From the NCBI GenBank assembly GCA_022548915.1, contig JAKZES010000003.1:62001-126000 (forward strand): a stretch of 64,000 bases of DNA. Direction: 5' to 3'. The stretch's first letter is position 1, and every line of letters starts with the position of its first letter. The notes beneath the pieces were generated by a model that had not been told where the DNA came from, searched no databases, and saw only the letters and a program-made list of their open reading frames with translations. A program made the translations under genes and the position numbers. This document shows positions 9,524-18,136 of the stretch, piece after piece. This DNA is from Verrucomicrobiaceae bacterium E54 (GTDB lineage: Bacteria > Verrucomicrobiota > Verrucomicrobiia > Verrucomicrobiales > Akkermansiaceae).

Positions 9524-11116
9524 ATGACTTGTCTCACGACTTCCCGGGTCGTCGCATTGACCGGGTTCCTGGCCGCCGCCTGCCTGTCGGCACAGACTCC
9601 GGAGGAATCGGCCCGCGCATCTTCGGAGATTGCCGGCCGCTCACTGGGCAAGGTCCAGCGATGGCTGCACGAGGTGGCGCTGCCGAAGATCGATCCCGAG
9701 ACGGGGCTCTACCTCTCCCACACCAGCGGCAGTGGTCGCTATCGGCAGTCGCTCTGGAACTACGACGATGCTGCGGCCGACACCTATCCGTTTCTGTTCT
9801 GGGCGGCGTGGTATACCGACCGGGAAAAAATCGACGGTCCGATTCTCGGCGTGCTCGAGGCCGAGCAGAGGCTGTGCAACCACCTCGATCGCATTCCCAC
9901 CGCGATCAACCCGAAGACACTGGAGAAGCAGATCAAGTCCAAGGACGACCTCGTTTTCGCCGCGTCCGAATACGTCAAGGATGGCCTGATCGCGATCGTC
10001 GAGGTGGCCGGCAGGGACAACCCGTGGTTCGAGCGGATGCGGGCGATCGAAGACGACATCTGGAAGCATGCCGACGTCGAGACACCCTTCGGGCCGATCC
10101 CGACCCGGAACCTCGAGGCGAACGGCGAGCAGATCCAGGCGCTGGTCAGGCTCTTCACGATGACCGGCGAGCGGAAGTATCTCGAATGGGCCGAGCGGCT
10201 GGCGGACCACTACCTGCTCAAGGGAGACTTCCTGCCCACCCGCTTGCGCGACCACGGGTGCGAGATCATCGGCGGGCTCGGCCTGCTCTTCGCGGTGGAG
10301 ACAATCCACAACCCGGAGAAGGCGAAGGAATATCGTCCCCACCTCCGCAAGATGCTCGATGAGATCCTCGCCCGCGGCATCAACGAGGACGGGCTCATGT
10401 TCAATGCGCTCGACCAGAAGAAGGGACAACTCAGCGATGGTTGGGGCTACAACTACGTGGCTTACCTCTGTTTCGACATGGTGGTGGGTGAGCCCATCTA
10501 TCGGAACCGGATCGAGAGCACGCTACGAGCGGTCGCCAAGCCGGCCTATGCCAACTACCCGTGGGAGGGCAGTTCGATCGACGGCGTGGCGGACTCGGTC
10601 GAAGGCGGGCTGTATCTCATCAATCGCCTGCCGGTGCCCGAGGCCATCGGGTGGGCCGATCGCGAGGCGGCGGACCGCCTGGTGCGGGTGGCCGACAAGG
10701 ACCACCTCTGGGGCTCGATGAAGCTCGAGTCGAACGGCGTGCGCACCGTCCTGCAGCACGCGCTCATGCACACCCGCGGCACGATTGCCCGCCCATGGCG
10801 CGACGACCTGCGGCTCGGTGCCAGCGAGTCCGATGACGGCTTGACGGTGGTGCTGAAAGCCGACCGCCCGTGGTCGGGCAGGCTCGTCTTCGACAAGCCC
10901 CGTCATCGGGTGGAGATGGGATTTGCGAAGGATTGGCCGCGCATGAACACCATGCCGGAATGGTTCACGGTCGATGCAGAGGCCGACTATGTCGTCGAGG
11001 ATCCCGCCAGCGGCCGCGAGACCACCTGCACGGGGGCGAGTCTTCAGGAAGGCTTCGAACTTTCGCTGAAGCCCGGCGTCGAAACGCGGCTGATCGTTCG
11101 CAAGGCGGCGCGCTGA
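9524..11116 (+). CDS. Secreted alpha/alpha-barrel (six-hairpin-like) protein of unknown function
   Basis: 530 residues from the ATG at 9524, chosen because it gives a signal peptide (MTCLTTSRVVALTGFLAAAC, then LSAQ); an upstream in-frame ATG at 9458 would bury it. The mature protein is mostly helical with recurring aromatic and acidic motifs typical of alpha/alpha-toroid glycosidases or lyases (YRQSLWNYDDAAADTYPFL, LRDHGCEIIGGLGLLFAV, DGWGYNYVAYL), followed by a C-terminal beta-sandwich of about 110 residues. I cannot assign a CAZy family. Cys15 lies in LAAACLSAQ, so a lipoprotein is possible but the lipobox is poor. Its stop is 27 bp from the stop of the convergent BCCT gene, so it is not part of that operon. 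Confidence 0.7.
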   Translation: MTCLTTSRVVALTGFLAAACLSAQTPEESARASSEIAGRSLGKVQRWLHEVALPKIDPETGLYLSHTSGSGRYRQSLWNYDDAAADTYPFLFWAAWYTDREKIDGPILGVLEAEQRLCNHLDRIPTAINPKTLEKQIKSKDDLVFAASEYVKDGLIAIVEVAGRDNPWFERMRAIEDDIWKHADVETPFGPIPTRNLEANGEQIQALVRLFTMTGERKYLEWAERLADHYLLKGDFLPTRLRDHGCEIIGGLGLLFAVETIHNPEKAKEYRPHLRKMLDEILARGINEDGLMFNALDQKKGQLSDGWGYNYVAYLCFDMVVGEPIYRNRIESTLRAVAKPAYANYPWEGSSIDGVADSVEGGLYLINRLPVPEAIGWADREAADRLVRVADKDHLWGSMKLESNGVRTVLQHALMHTRGTIARPWRDDLRLGASESDDGLTVVLKADRPWSGRLVFDKPRHRVEMGFAKDWPRMNTMPEWFTVDAEADYVVEDPASGRETTCTGASLQEGFELSLKPGVETRLIVRKAAR

Positions 11117-11143
11117 GCGATTGGAACTCTCGAAGCGGCGGAG

Positions 11144-12742
11144 CTATTCCTTTCCGGTTGGGTCGGCACGCTCCCGGCGCAGGGCCTTGAACAGGCAGAA
11201 GGTCATCACCAGAAGAGCGAGGGCGAAGGGAAGGCCGGTGGTGATGGCGGCGGATTGGAGCGCCTTGAGTCCGCCGGCGTAGAGCAGGGCGGCGGCGACG
11301 CCGCCCTCGAGCAACGCCCAGAAGACTTTCTGGATCACGGGCGGTTTCGGATGACCACCGCCGGTGATGGTGTCGATCACCAGCGAACCGGAGTCGGAAG
11401 AGGTGACGAAGAAGGTGATAACGACAATGACGGCCAGGCCGCTGGTGATCCGGGACAGCGGGTAGTGTTCGAACAACTTGAAAATGGCGGTGCTGAAGTT
11501 TTCGTTCACGGCAGAGAGGATGCCGCTGTCATAAGCCATCTCTTCGTGCAGTGCGGAATTTCCGAACACGGTCAGCCAGACGAAGGTCAGCAGCGTGGGA
11601 ACGAACAGCACGCCGAGGGCGAACTCGCGGATGGTCCGCCCGCGGGAAATGCGGGCGATGAACATCCCGACGAAGGGTGACCAACTGATCCACCAACCCC
11701 AGTAGAAGATGGTCCAGCCGTGTTGCCAGCCGCCACCCTCGCCATTGCGATAGGTTTCGGTCCAGGTAGCCATCGGCACGAGGCGGTAAATGTAGTTGCC
11801 GATATTTTGCAGCAGGGCGTCGAGCAGGTGGGCCGTGGGCCCGATCAGGAAGACCATCAGGAGCAGCGCGCCGGCGAGGATCAGGTTGGCTTGGGAAAGG
11901 CGCTTGATGCCGCGGTCGAGGCCGCTCACGACCGAGGCGGTGGCGGCCAGGGTGATGCCGATGATGAGCAGCATCTGCACGTTGGTGCCGGCGGTGGTGC
12001 CGTTGGCGGCAATGGCTTTCGGGAAAAGGTGATGCAGTCCGGAGTTGATCTGCAGCACGCCGAGCCCGAGCGAGGTGGCGACACCGAAAAGGGTCGCGAC
12101 GACGGCGAGAATATCGATGAGGTGCCCGAAGGGTCCGCGCACCCGCTTGCCGAGGATCGGGTAAAAGGTGGAGCGGATGGTGATCGGCAGGCCGCGATTG
12201 AAGGCGAAGTAGGCGATGGCGCAGCCGACCAGCGCATAGATTCCCCAGGCGTGGAGGCCCCAGTGGTAGAAGGTGATGAGCATCGCCTCGCGTGCCGCCT
12301 CGGGCGAGCCGGTGGCGAGAATGCCCGGCGGCGAGCCGAAGTGATACATCGGTTCCGCGACCGACCAGAACATCAGGCCGATGCCCATGCCGGCGGAGAA
12401 CAGCATCGCGAACCACGAGCCGTAGCGGTAGTCGGGCTTGCAATCCGCTCCGCCGAGCCGGATCCGGCCGAAGCGCGAGAAGATCAGGACGCCGACCGAT
12501 ATCAGCAGGAGGTTGGCGGCCAGGATGTAGAACCAGCCGAAGTTGGTCGCCAGCCAGTCGAGGGTGACGGCGAAGATGTTCTCGGTTCCCTCGGCATCCT
12601 GGCGGGCCGAGACGAAACCCCACAGCGTGAAGCCGAGGATGAGCAGGGCGGAGACCGGGAAAACGACGGGGTGGAACTCAAGCGGACCGAGCTTGATGAA
12701 GTCCGGCTCCAGCTCGCCCTGCCGCTTGCCGCGTTTGCTCAT
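11144..12742 (-). CDS. BCCT-family betaine/choline/carnitine transporter
   Basis: 532 residues and about 12 hydrophobic segments. Family signatures are present: FSAGMGIGLMFWSVAEPMYH in the substrate-site region and the tryptophan-rich segment WWISWSPFVGMFIARISRG. The length is normal for sodium- or proton-coupled BCCT carriers in the inner membrane. It is the last gene of a three-gene operon; its ATG is 7 bp after the stop of the sarcosine/dimethylglycine methyltransferase. That context points to uptake of glycine betaine or a precursor under osmotic stress, complementing synthesis by the two upstream enzymes. The exact substrate (betaine, choline, carnitine or ectoine) cannot be decided from the sequence. 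Confidence 0.92.
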   Translation of the reverse strand: MSKRGKRQGELEPDFIKLGPLEFHPVVFPVSALLILGFTLWGFVSARQDAEGTENIFAVTLDWLATNFGWFYILAANLLLISVGVLIFSRFGRIRLGGADCKPDYRYGSWFAMLFSAGMGIGLMFWSVAEPMYHFGSPPGILATGSPEAAREAMLITFYHWGLHAWGIYALVGCAIAYFAFNRGLPITIRSTFYPILGKRVRGPFGHLIDILAVVATLFGVATSLGLGVLQINSGLHHLFPKAIAANGTTAGTNVQMLLIIGITLAATASVVSGLDRGIKRLSQANLILAGALLLMVFLIGPTAHLLDALLQNIGNYIYRLVPMATWTETYRNGEGGGWQHGWTIFYWGWWISWSPFVGMFIARISRGRTIREFALGVLFVPTLLTFVWLTVFGNSALHEEMAYDSGILSAVNENFSTAIFKLFEHYPLSRITSGLAVIVVITFFVTSSDSGSLVIDTITGGGHPKPPVIQKVFWALLEGGVAAALLYAGGLKALQSAAITTGLPFALALLVMTFCLFKALRRERADPTGKE

Positions 12743-12749
12743 GGCCCGG

Positions 12750-13592
12750 TCACGCAGGCTTGCGGAAGTGCAGGATACCCCAGTCCAGGGCCCCTTTCGA
12801 CCCGGCCTCGATCCAGTGACGCAGGCCGCTTTTCATCCGCTCGACATACTCGCCGCTGATCTCGTCGCCGATCTCGTCGGAGCGCTTCTCGAGTTCCTCC
12901 AGCACGCGGCTGTAGTGCCGTACCAGGCATTCGGGCTTTTCGTCGATGTCGATGGTTTCCCAGCCGAGTCCGGCGGCGTAGCCCATGTAGGTCTCCACCG
13001 AGCCCATCGACGGCAGGTGGATGCGGGCGAGAACGGGTTCGAGCAACTCGGGGTCGACACCTGCCTTCTGCATCGGGTCGGTGAAGATGAAACCACCGCC
13101 GGGCTTGAGCACGCGGTCGACCTCCTCGAAGACGCGACGGCGTCGTCCGCTATGCAGGATGGAATCCTGGCACCAGACCTGTTCGAAGGTGGCGTCGTCG
13201 AAGGGGAGTTCCTCGAAGTTGCCGTCGTGGACCTCGATCAGCTCCGCAAGGCCCTGCTCGGCGGACATGGCGCGGTTGCGCTCGTTTTGCACGGCGCTCA
13301 GGTTGAGGCAGGTGACCGGGATGCCGCGCTCGCGGGCAATCACCCGCGCCGAGCCGCCGTAGCCGGCCCCGATGTCGAGCAGGCGGCCGTTTTCCGGCAG
13401 CGCCGGGATGCGCGAGAGCATGGTGTCCACGGTGCGCCGGCTGGCGGTAAGGATCGGCTCGTCGGGGGTCCGGTAGATGCCGACGTGGATGTCCTCGCCG
13501 CCCCAGATGCGGTAGTAGAAGTTGTCGGCGTCACTGCTGTCGTAGTAGTCGCGGGCGATGTCCACAACCTGGGATCCGTCGGCCCGGCTCAT
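12750..13592 (-). CDS. Sarcosine/dimethylglycine N-methyltransferase
   Basis: 280 residues. It is a class I SAM-dependent methyltransferase with motif I LLDIGAGYGGSARV, the downstream motif LPFDDATFEQVWCQDSILH and the FTDPMQ element characteristic of SDMT enzymes. SDMT converts sarcosine to dimethylglycine and then glycine betaine with two SAM. The chosen ATG (13592) overlaps the stop of the upstream gene in an ATGA arrangement, indicating translational coupling. A longer open frame from 14060 in the same phase runs antisense-free inside the upstream gene but encodes low-complexity Arg/Pro-rich sequence and is rejected as a start. The cytoplasmic product works directly after the GSMT encoded upstream. 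Confidence 0.9.
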   Translation of the reverse strand: MSRADGSQVVDIARDYYDSSDADNFYYRIWGGEDIHVGIYRTPDEPILTASRRTVDTMLSRIPALPENGRLLDIGAGYGGSARVIARERGIPVTCLNLSAVQNERNRAMSAEQGLAELIEVHDGNFEELPFDDATFEQVWCQDSILHSGRRRRVFEEVDRVLKPGGGFIFTDPMQKAGVDPELLEPVLARIHLPSMGSVETYMGYAAGLGWETIDIDEKPECLVRHYSRVLEELEKRSDEIGDEISGEYVERMKSGLRHWIEAGSKGALDWGILHFRKPA

Positions 13593-14431
13593 CGGTTTTC
13601 CTCCTCTTCCCCGACGTACTTTTTCTCGGCGATGTGGACGTAGAAGTCCGGGTTTTCCTGGCGGTAGGTTTCCTGGAAGTCGGCGAAGGTCTGGACACGC
13701 TGGAAGCCGACCTCGAACATCAGCCGCTCGACGTAGGCCCGGCGCAGGGGAAACATGTTGAGGTGATAGACCGACTCGTCGGGAAAGGTGTAGCGGAAGC
13801 GGGCGAGCCCCTCGTCGACGTGCTCCGGCTCGGCGCGGACGTTGTCGCCGCAGTAGTAGTAGGCGTGCTTGGTGGAGAAGCCCTCGTCGAGGATCATGTC
13901 GTAGTTGCGCTGGTCGAGGATGAGGCATCCGTCGTGGCGCAGCGCGGCGTAGAACTCGGCGAGCGCCTTGCGGCGGTCGCGCTCGTTGAAGAGGTGGGTG
14001 AAGGAATTCCCGAGACAGACGACGGCGTCGAACTTGCCGTTGAGGTCGCGGTTGAGCCAACGCCAGTCGGCCTGGACGGTGCGCAGGATGTGGCCGCGGC
14101 GGCGGCCGTTCTCAAAGGCCTTGGCGAGCATCTCCGGAGCGCCGTCGGCCGAGACGACCTCGAAGCCGGCCTCGATCAGGCGCACCGAGTGGAAGCCGGT
14201 GCCGGTCGCCACGTCGAGCACGCGCTTGGCGCCGCGCTCCTTGAGGGTCTTGATGAAAAAGTCGCCCTCGCTCCTGGCGCGGGCGTCCCAGTCGATCAGT
14301 TCATCCCATTTGTCGACGAATCCCCGGACATACTCTTCCTGGTATTTGTCGGTTTCACGGACCTCGGTGGGATTGGATCCGTAGTCCTGTTCGACGTCGT
14401 CGTCGGCGATCTTCTTGGTGATGTGTGACAT
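13589..14431 (-). CDS. Glycine/sarcosine N-methyltransferase
   Basis: 280 residues from MSHITKK. The SAM-binding motif VLDVATGTGFHSVRLIEAGF and the motif ILDQRNYDMILD, typical of bacterial and archaeal GSMT, are present, as is the N-terminal signature YGSNPTEVRETDKYQ. The enzyme methylates glycine to sarcosine and sarcosine to dimethylglycine, the first steps of de novo betaine synthesis in halotolerant organisms. It is the first gene of the operon with SDMT and BCCT and shares a 4-nt overlap with SDMT. An upstream in-frame start at 14488 would add 19 residues (MFEGTLKASLIRAGQPATT) without family similarity. I looked for a glycine riboswitch upstream and did not see one. Confidence 0.92.
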   Translation of the reverse strand: MSHITKKIADDDVEQDYGSNPTEVRETDKYQEEYVRGFVDKWDELIDWDARARSEGDFFIKTLKERGAKRVLDVATGTGFHSVRLIEAGFEVVSADGAPEMLAKAFENGRRRGHILRTVQADWRWLNRDLNGKFDAVVCLGNSFTHLFNERDRRKALAEFYAALRHDGCLILDQRNYDMILDEGFSTKHAYYYCGDNVRAEPEHVDEGLARFRYTFPDESVYHLNMFPLRRAYVERLMFEVGFQRVQTFADFQETYRQENPDFYVHIAEKKYVGEEEENR

Positions 14432-14820
14432 GGTGGTGGCAGGCTGGCCTGCTCGGATGAGCGAGGCTTTCAAGGTTCCCTCAAACACGCATCATCGGTG
14501 CCCGTGAGGGGGATGCGCGGCGCAAAACAACGACTCGGTTTCGCGGCTTGCTTGGTGACAAGAGGCCACGGAATCGAGGCCCCGAGGTCAAGGAGCGATT
14601 GGTGGAGGCGCGCGGCGGGGGGCTGAAGTCCGGTGCCCCGGTGGGCGTCAAAGCCTTGAAGGAAGGGGGTCTGGTGGAATTCCGGCAGGCGACGCGCCAA
14701 ACTGAAGAAACTTTCCGGAGTGTCGCGGGACGGCCTTCACGAGACCGGCAGAACGTCGGGGAATTCGATCTCGGGCTCCATTGACGTCCGGAGAGATCGG
14801 GTCCAGTGTCCGCCTATTGC
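14432..14820. other. Divergent intergenic region
   Basis: This 389-bp gap separates the betaine operon (leftward) from the DUF1549 gene (rightward), so it should contain both promoters. No clear -35/-10 pair stands out. A stretch around 14618-14639 (GGGGGGCTGAAGTCCGGTGCCCC in part) resembles a decayed copy of the GCGGACTGAAGTCCGC palindrome found elsewhere in the window. No riboswitch or small gene could be supported. Confidence 0.4.
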
Positions 14821-16728
14821 ATGAAAGGCCCGTTTTTCACAATCCTTGCGCTGGCGCTGTCGTCGACGGCCCTCCCCGCCGCGACGCCATCGCCGTCGAA
14901 GACCGACGACCCCGAGTTCGTGCGCAAGGCGGCGCTGGAAATCGACAAGCATGTGGCGGGTTGGTACCGCAAGCAGAAGCTGCAGGTGCCGGACGTCACG
15001 GATGACGCCACCTTTCTGCGCCGGGCTTTCCTGGTGACCGTCGGGCGCGTCCCGACCGCCGAGGAGGCGATGTTTTTCCTCGAGATCAACGACGGGAACA
15101 AGCGCACCGAGCTCATCGACTACCTGCTCGACTCGCCGGGCTACTCGAGCCACATGTCGAACTGGGCCTTCGACCTGCTGCGGGTGGCCGACAACAAGCC
15201 GGGAAACCGGGCCGGCTTCGAGCCCTACCGCGAGTGGGTCCGCCGCGCGATCGACGACAACAAACCGTGGGACGAACTCACCCGGGAGCTGCTCGCGGCC
15301 AGGGGCAGCATGTGGGACCCCGACGAGGCGGCGGTGGGCTACTACCTGCGCGACCGCGGCATGGAACTCGACAACCTGGCCAACTCGATGCGGATTTTCC
15401 TCGGCTCGCGGATGGAGTGCGCGCAGTGCCACGACGATCCCTTCCGCGACACCGAGCGGATGGAATTCTACGAGCTGGCGGCCTTCGTCCACGGCCAGGG
15501 AACCGGCAACCGCAAGCCGATGCGCCAGATCTGGGACGAGGTCCGTGAGGAGGACCGCCGCCGCACCATCGACTACGCCGCCGCCCAGGTGCTCTGGGAT
15601 GAGGTTTATGGAACGACCCTCACGGGGGGTGGCCGGGGGCGCATCGAGTTGCCGGGCGACTACCAGTACCGCGATGGTCAGCCCGGCGAGATGATCGGGG
15701 CCAGGACGCCCTTCGGCAAGACGGTGCGGCTCTCGGACCGGCGCAATGCCGGGGACGGTCGCGAGGAACTCGCCGAGTGGGTGACCCGCGACACCGGCGA
15801 GCAGTTCCCCTCGGTGATCGCCAACCGGATGTGGGAGCGGGTGATGGGTCGCGGCGTTTATGAGCCGGTGGACGAGTTCATTCCCGCCTCCGAGACGCAC
15901 CTGCCGGCGATGATGAACGAACTGATCGCCCTCATGGTCGACCTCGACTACGACCTCAAGGGTTTCCAGAAGGTGCTGCTCAACACCCGCACCTTCCAGT
16001 TTGTGCCGAATCCAAAGCCCTCGAAGGTGCCGAGCGGCGATGACTTTCACGGCCGCCAGCTCGCCCGCCTCTCGGCCGAGCAGATCTGGGACTCGCTGAT
16101 CACGCTGGCGGGCGGAAATCCCGACACCAAGCCGCGGCGCAGCGCGGACAACCGCATCCGCGTTGGCGGGAAGGTCGTCAACTTCGAGGGCAAGGACATG
16201 AAGCAGCTCTCCGACGAGGTGCTGGCGATCGACTCCGAGCAGGAGATGCGCCGCTACTTCAACAAGTTCCTCGCCGCCGTGAAGAAGGGCGGCAGCAAGG
16301 GCGGCGACGACATGATGTCGATGCAGTCGGCAGGCCGCAGCTACGGTCGCAACGCCCAGGTGCGGGCCAGTGAGTTGCCGAGTCCGGCGCCGCGCGACCA
16401 CCTGCTGTTCCTCTTCGGCCAGGCCGACCGCGAGGTGATCGAGTCGCACAGCCGCGAGCCGAACGTCGGCCAGGTGCTGGCGCTGATGAACGGCTTCGTG
16501 CAGGAACAACTGGTCAACAATGCCGACGCCCACCTTTACAAGAGCCTCGAGGGCGCGAGCACCGACCATGAAAAGATCCGCCGCCTCTACATCGCCATCC
16601 TCAGCCGTCCGCCGTCCGACGAGGAGATGGGCTGGATGCTCGACGAGGTGAAGGCCGCCGGCGATGCCGGCTACCGCAACATCGTCTCGGCGCTGGTGAT
16701 GTCCTCCGAGTTCCTCTTTGTCCAATGA
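14821..16728 (+). CDS. DUF1549/DUF1553 domain exported protein
   Basis: 635 residues from the ATG at 14821, which gives a clear signal peptide (MKGPFFTILALALSSTALPA). The N-terminal half is DUF1549-like (TFLRRAFLVTVGRVPTAEEA, then a CAQCH c-type-haem-like motif in MECAQCHDDPFRDTERM). The C-terminal half is DUF1553-like (FPSVIANRMWERVMGRGV, FQKVLLNTRTFQF). Such genes are abundant in Planctomycetes and Verrucomicrobia and almost always precede a DUF1501 gene, as here, but their biochemical role is unknown. Unlike many relatives it lacks a separate N-terminal cytochrome domain. It is cotranscribed with the next gene, whose ATG is 13 bp beyond this stop. Confidence 0.88.
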   Translation: MKGPFFTILALALSSTALPAATPSPSKTDDPEFVRKAALEIDKHVAGWYRKQKLQVPDVTDDATFLRRAFLVTVGRVPTAEEAMFFLEINDGNKRTELIDYLLDSPGYSSHMSNWAFDLLRVADNKPGNRAGFEPYREWVRRAIDDNKPWDELTRELLAARGSMWDPDEAAVGYYLRDRGMELDNLANSMRIFLGSRMECAQCHDDPFRDTERMEFYELAAFVHGQGTGNRKPMRQIWDEVREEDRRRTIDYAAAQVLWDEVYGTTLTGGGRGRIELPGDYQYRDGQPGEMIGARTPFGKTVRLSDRRNAGDGREELAEWVTRDTGEQFPSVIANRMWERVMGRGVYEPVDEFIPASETHLPAMMNELIALMVDLDYDLKGFQKVLLNTRTFQFVPNPKPSKVPSGDDFHGRQLARLSAEQIWDSLITLAGGNPDTKPRRSADNRIRVGGKVVNFEGKDMKQLSDEVLAIDSEQEMRRYFNKFLAAVKKGGSKGGDDMMSMQSAGRSYGRNAQVRASELPSPAPRDHLLFLFGQADREVIESHSREPNVGQVLALMNGFVQEQLVNNADAHLYKSLEGASTDHEKIRRLYIAILSRPPSDEEMGWMLDEVKAAGDAGYRNIVSALVMSSEFLFVQ

Positions 16729-16741
16729 GCCCCTTCGACCG

Positions 16742-18040
16742 ATGAGTGAGATTGAAAACAACCGTCACGACGAGCTGACCCGGCGCCATTTCATGTCCAA
16801 CGCCGCGCGCTGGTATCTCGGCGTGCACCTCGCGCCGATGTTCGGAGCCAGTGTCGCCACCGCCGCGCCGGCCTCGGCGGGAGCGAAGGCGAAGAACGTG
16901 ATCTACCTCTACATGTCCGGCGGCATGAGCCATCTCGACACCTTCGATCCCAAGCCGAACAAGAAGGAGGTCATGGGTCCGCTCGAGGCGATCCCGAGCA
17001 AGGCCGACGACATCCTCGTCGGCCAGCACCTGCCGAAGACCGCGCAGGTCATGGACAAGGTTTGCGTGGTCAACTCGATGAGCTCGAAGCAGGGCGCCCA
17101 CGAGCAGGGCTCCTACATCATGCACACCAGCTATCCGATGCGCGGGACGATCAAGCATCCCTCGCTCGGAGCCTGGGTGCTCAAGCTCGGCGGACGCCTG
17201 AATCCCGAGATTCCCGGCTACGTCGCGATCGACTCGTCACAGGACCTGACCGGTGGCGGCTTCTTCGGGGCCAAGTACGCCGCCGCTCCCATCGGCAGCG
17301 CGAGCGAGGGCCTCAAGGACAGCCATAAACCCGCAAACGTGTCGAAGGGTGACTTCGACCGCCGTCTGGCGCTGGCCGACCGGCTCAACAAGCAGTTCCA
17401 CGGTCGCTACGAAAACGCCGACGTGAAGGCCTACGAGGAGCTCTATCAGGAAGCCATCCGCCTGATGAACAGCGACGACCTGAAGGCCTTCAACATCAAC
17501 GACGAGCCGCAGTCGTCGAAGGGCCTCTACGGTGGCGGCCGTTTCGCCCAGGGCTGCATGCTGGCACGCCGGCTGGTCGAGCACGGGGTCCGCTTCGTCG
17601 AGGTCCAGCTCGGCGGGTGGGACACCCACTACGACAACTTCGCCGGCGTCGAGGGACGCTGCCAGGAGTTCGACCAGGCCTACGCGGCGCTCATCAGCGA
17701 TCTCGACCAGCGCGGCCTGCTCAAGGACACGCTGGTGGTCGTGGCGACCGAGTTCGGGCGCACGCCGGAGATCAAGACCGAGCACAACGACGGGCGCGAC
17801 CACCATCCCTCGGCCTTCACCTGCCTGCTCGCCGGTGGCGGGGTCAAGGGCGGCTTCAAGTACGGTGAGACCGACTCGACCGGCTCGCGGGTGAAGAAGG
17901 ACGAGGTTTCCCCGCAGGACTTCAACGCCACCATCGCCCACGCCCTCGGCATCCCGCACGACCTGGTGGTCATGTCTCCGAGCCAGCGGCCTTTCCGCAT
18001 TTCCGACAAGGGTTCGCCGATCAAGGACGTGTTCGCTTAG
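16742..18040 (+). CDS. DUF1501 (sulfatase-like fold) exported protein
   Basis: 432 residues with a twin-arginine-type N-terminus (ELTRRHFMSNAARWYLG), suggesting Tat export. DUF1501 signatures include NVIYLYMSGGMSHLDTFDPK, SYIMHTSYPM, GWDTHYDNF, VVATEFGRTPE and GRDHHPSAF. The fold is related to the alkaline phosphatase/sulfatase superfamily, though substrates are unknown. The ATG at 16742 is preferred; a TTG at 16718 would overlap the upstream gene by 11 bp and add eight residues. The DUF1549-DUF1501 pairing supports a joint exported function. A strong hairpin (18046-18076) follows immediately. Confidence 0.9.
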   Translation: MSEIENNRHDELTRRHFMSNAARWYLGVHLAPMFGASVATAAPASAGAKAKNVIYLYMSGGMSHLDTFDPKPNKKEVMGPLEAIPSKADDILVGQHLPKTAQVMDKVCVVNSMSSKQGAHEQGSYIMHTSYPMRGTIKHPSLGAWVLKLGGRLNPEIPGYVAIDSSQDLTGGGFFGAKYAAAPIGSASEGLKDSHKPANVSKGDFDRRLALADRLNKQFHGRYENADVKAYEELYQEAIRLMNSDDLKAFNINDEPQSSKGLYGGGRFAQGCMLARRLVEHGVRFVEVQLGGWDTHYDNFAGVEGRCQEFDQAYAALISDLDQRGLLKDTLVVVATEFGRTPEIKTEHNDGRDHHPSAFTCLLAGGGVKGGFKYGETDSTGSRVKKDEVSPQDFNATIAHALGIPHDLVVMSPSQRPFRISDKGSPIKDVFA

Positions 18041-18045
18041 TAGAT

Positions 18046-18076
18046 ATGGAGAAGGGCCTGGAAGGCCCTTCTCCAT
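18046..18076. repeat. Perfect 13-bp hairpin built on a GGGCCTGGAAGGCCC core
   Basis: The arms ATGGAGAAGGGCC and GGCCCTTCTCCAT surround loop TGGAA, without mismatch. It begins 6 bp after the DUF1501 stop. No T-run follows, so classic Rho-independent termination is uncertain, although a stem this strong could stop or process RNA. The same TGGAA/TTCCA-looped core recurs at 36095-36155, which suggests a dispersed element. Confidence 0.75.
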
Positions 18077-18136
18077 GCGAGGGAGTCCGCAACGCCTTGG
18101 CTGGTCATGCGGGTGGCGGGCTGATAGACAAGGCCG

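Noticed and set aside
12750-14060. 436-residue open frame upstream-extending the sarcosine/dimethylglycine methyltransferase
   Set aside because: The extra N-terminal part overlaps the GSMT gene in another frame on the same strand and is Arg/Pro-rich low-complexity sequence; the coupled ATG at 13592 explains the protein.
14432-14560. Possible glycine or SAM riboswitch before the betaine operon
   Set aside because: I did not find the conserved core sequences or stems of these riboswitch classes; only gene context suggested it.
18046-18076. Rho-independent terminator call for the DUF1501 gene
   Set aside because: The stem is strong but no T-run follows, and the core recurs elsewhere, so it is listed as a repeat.
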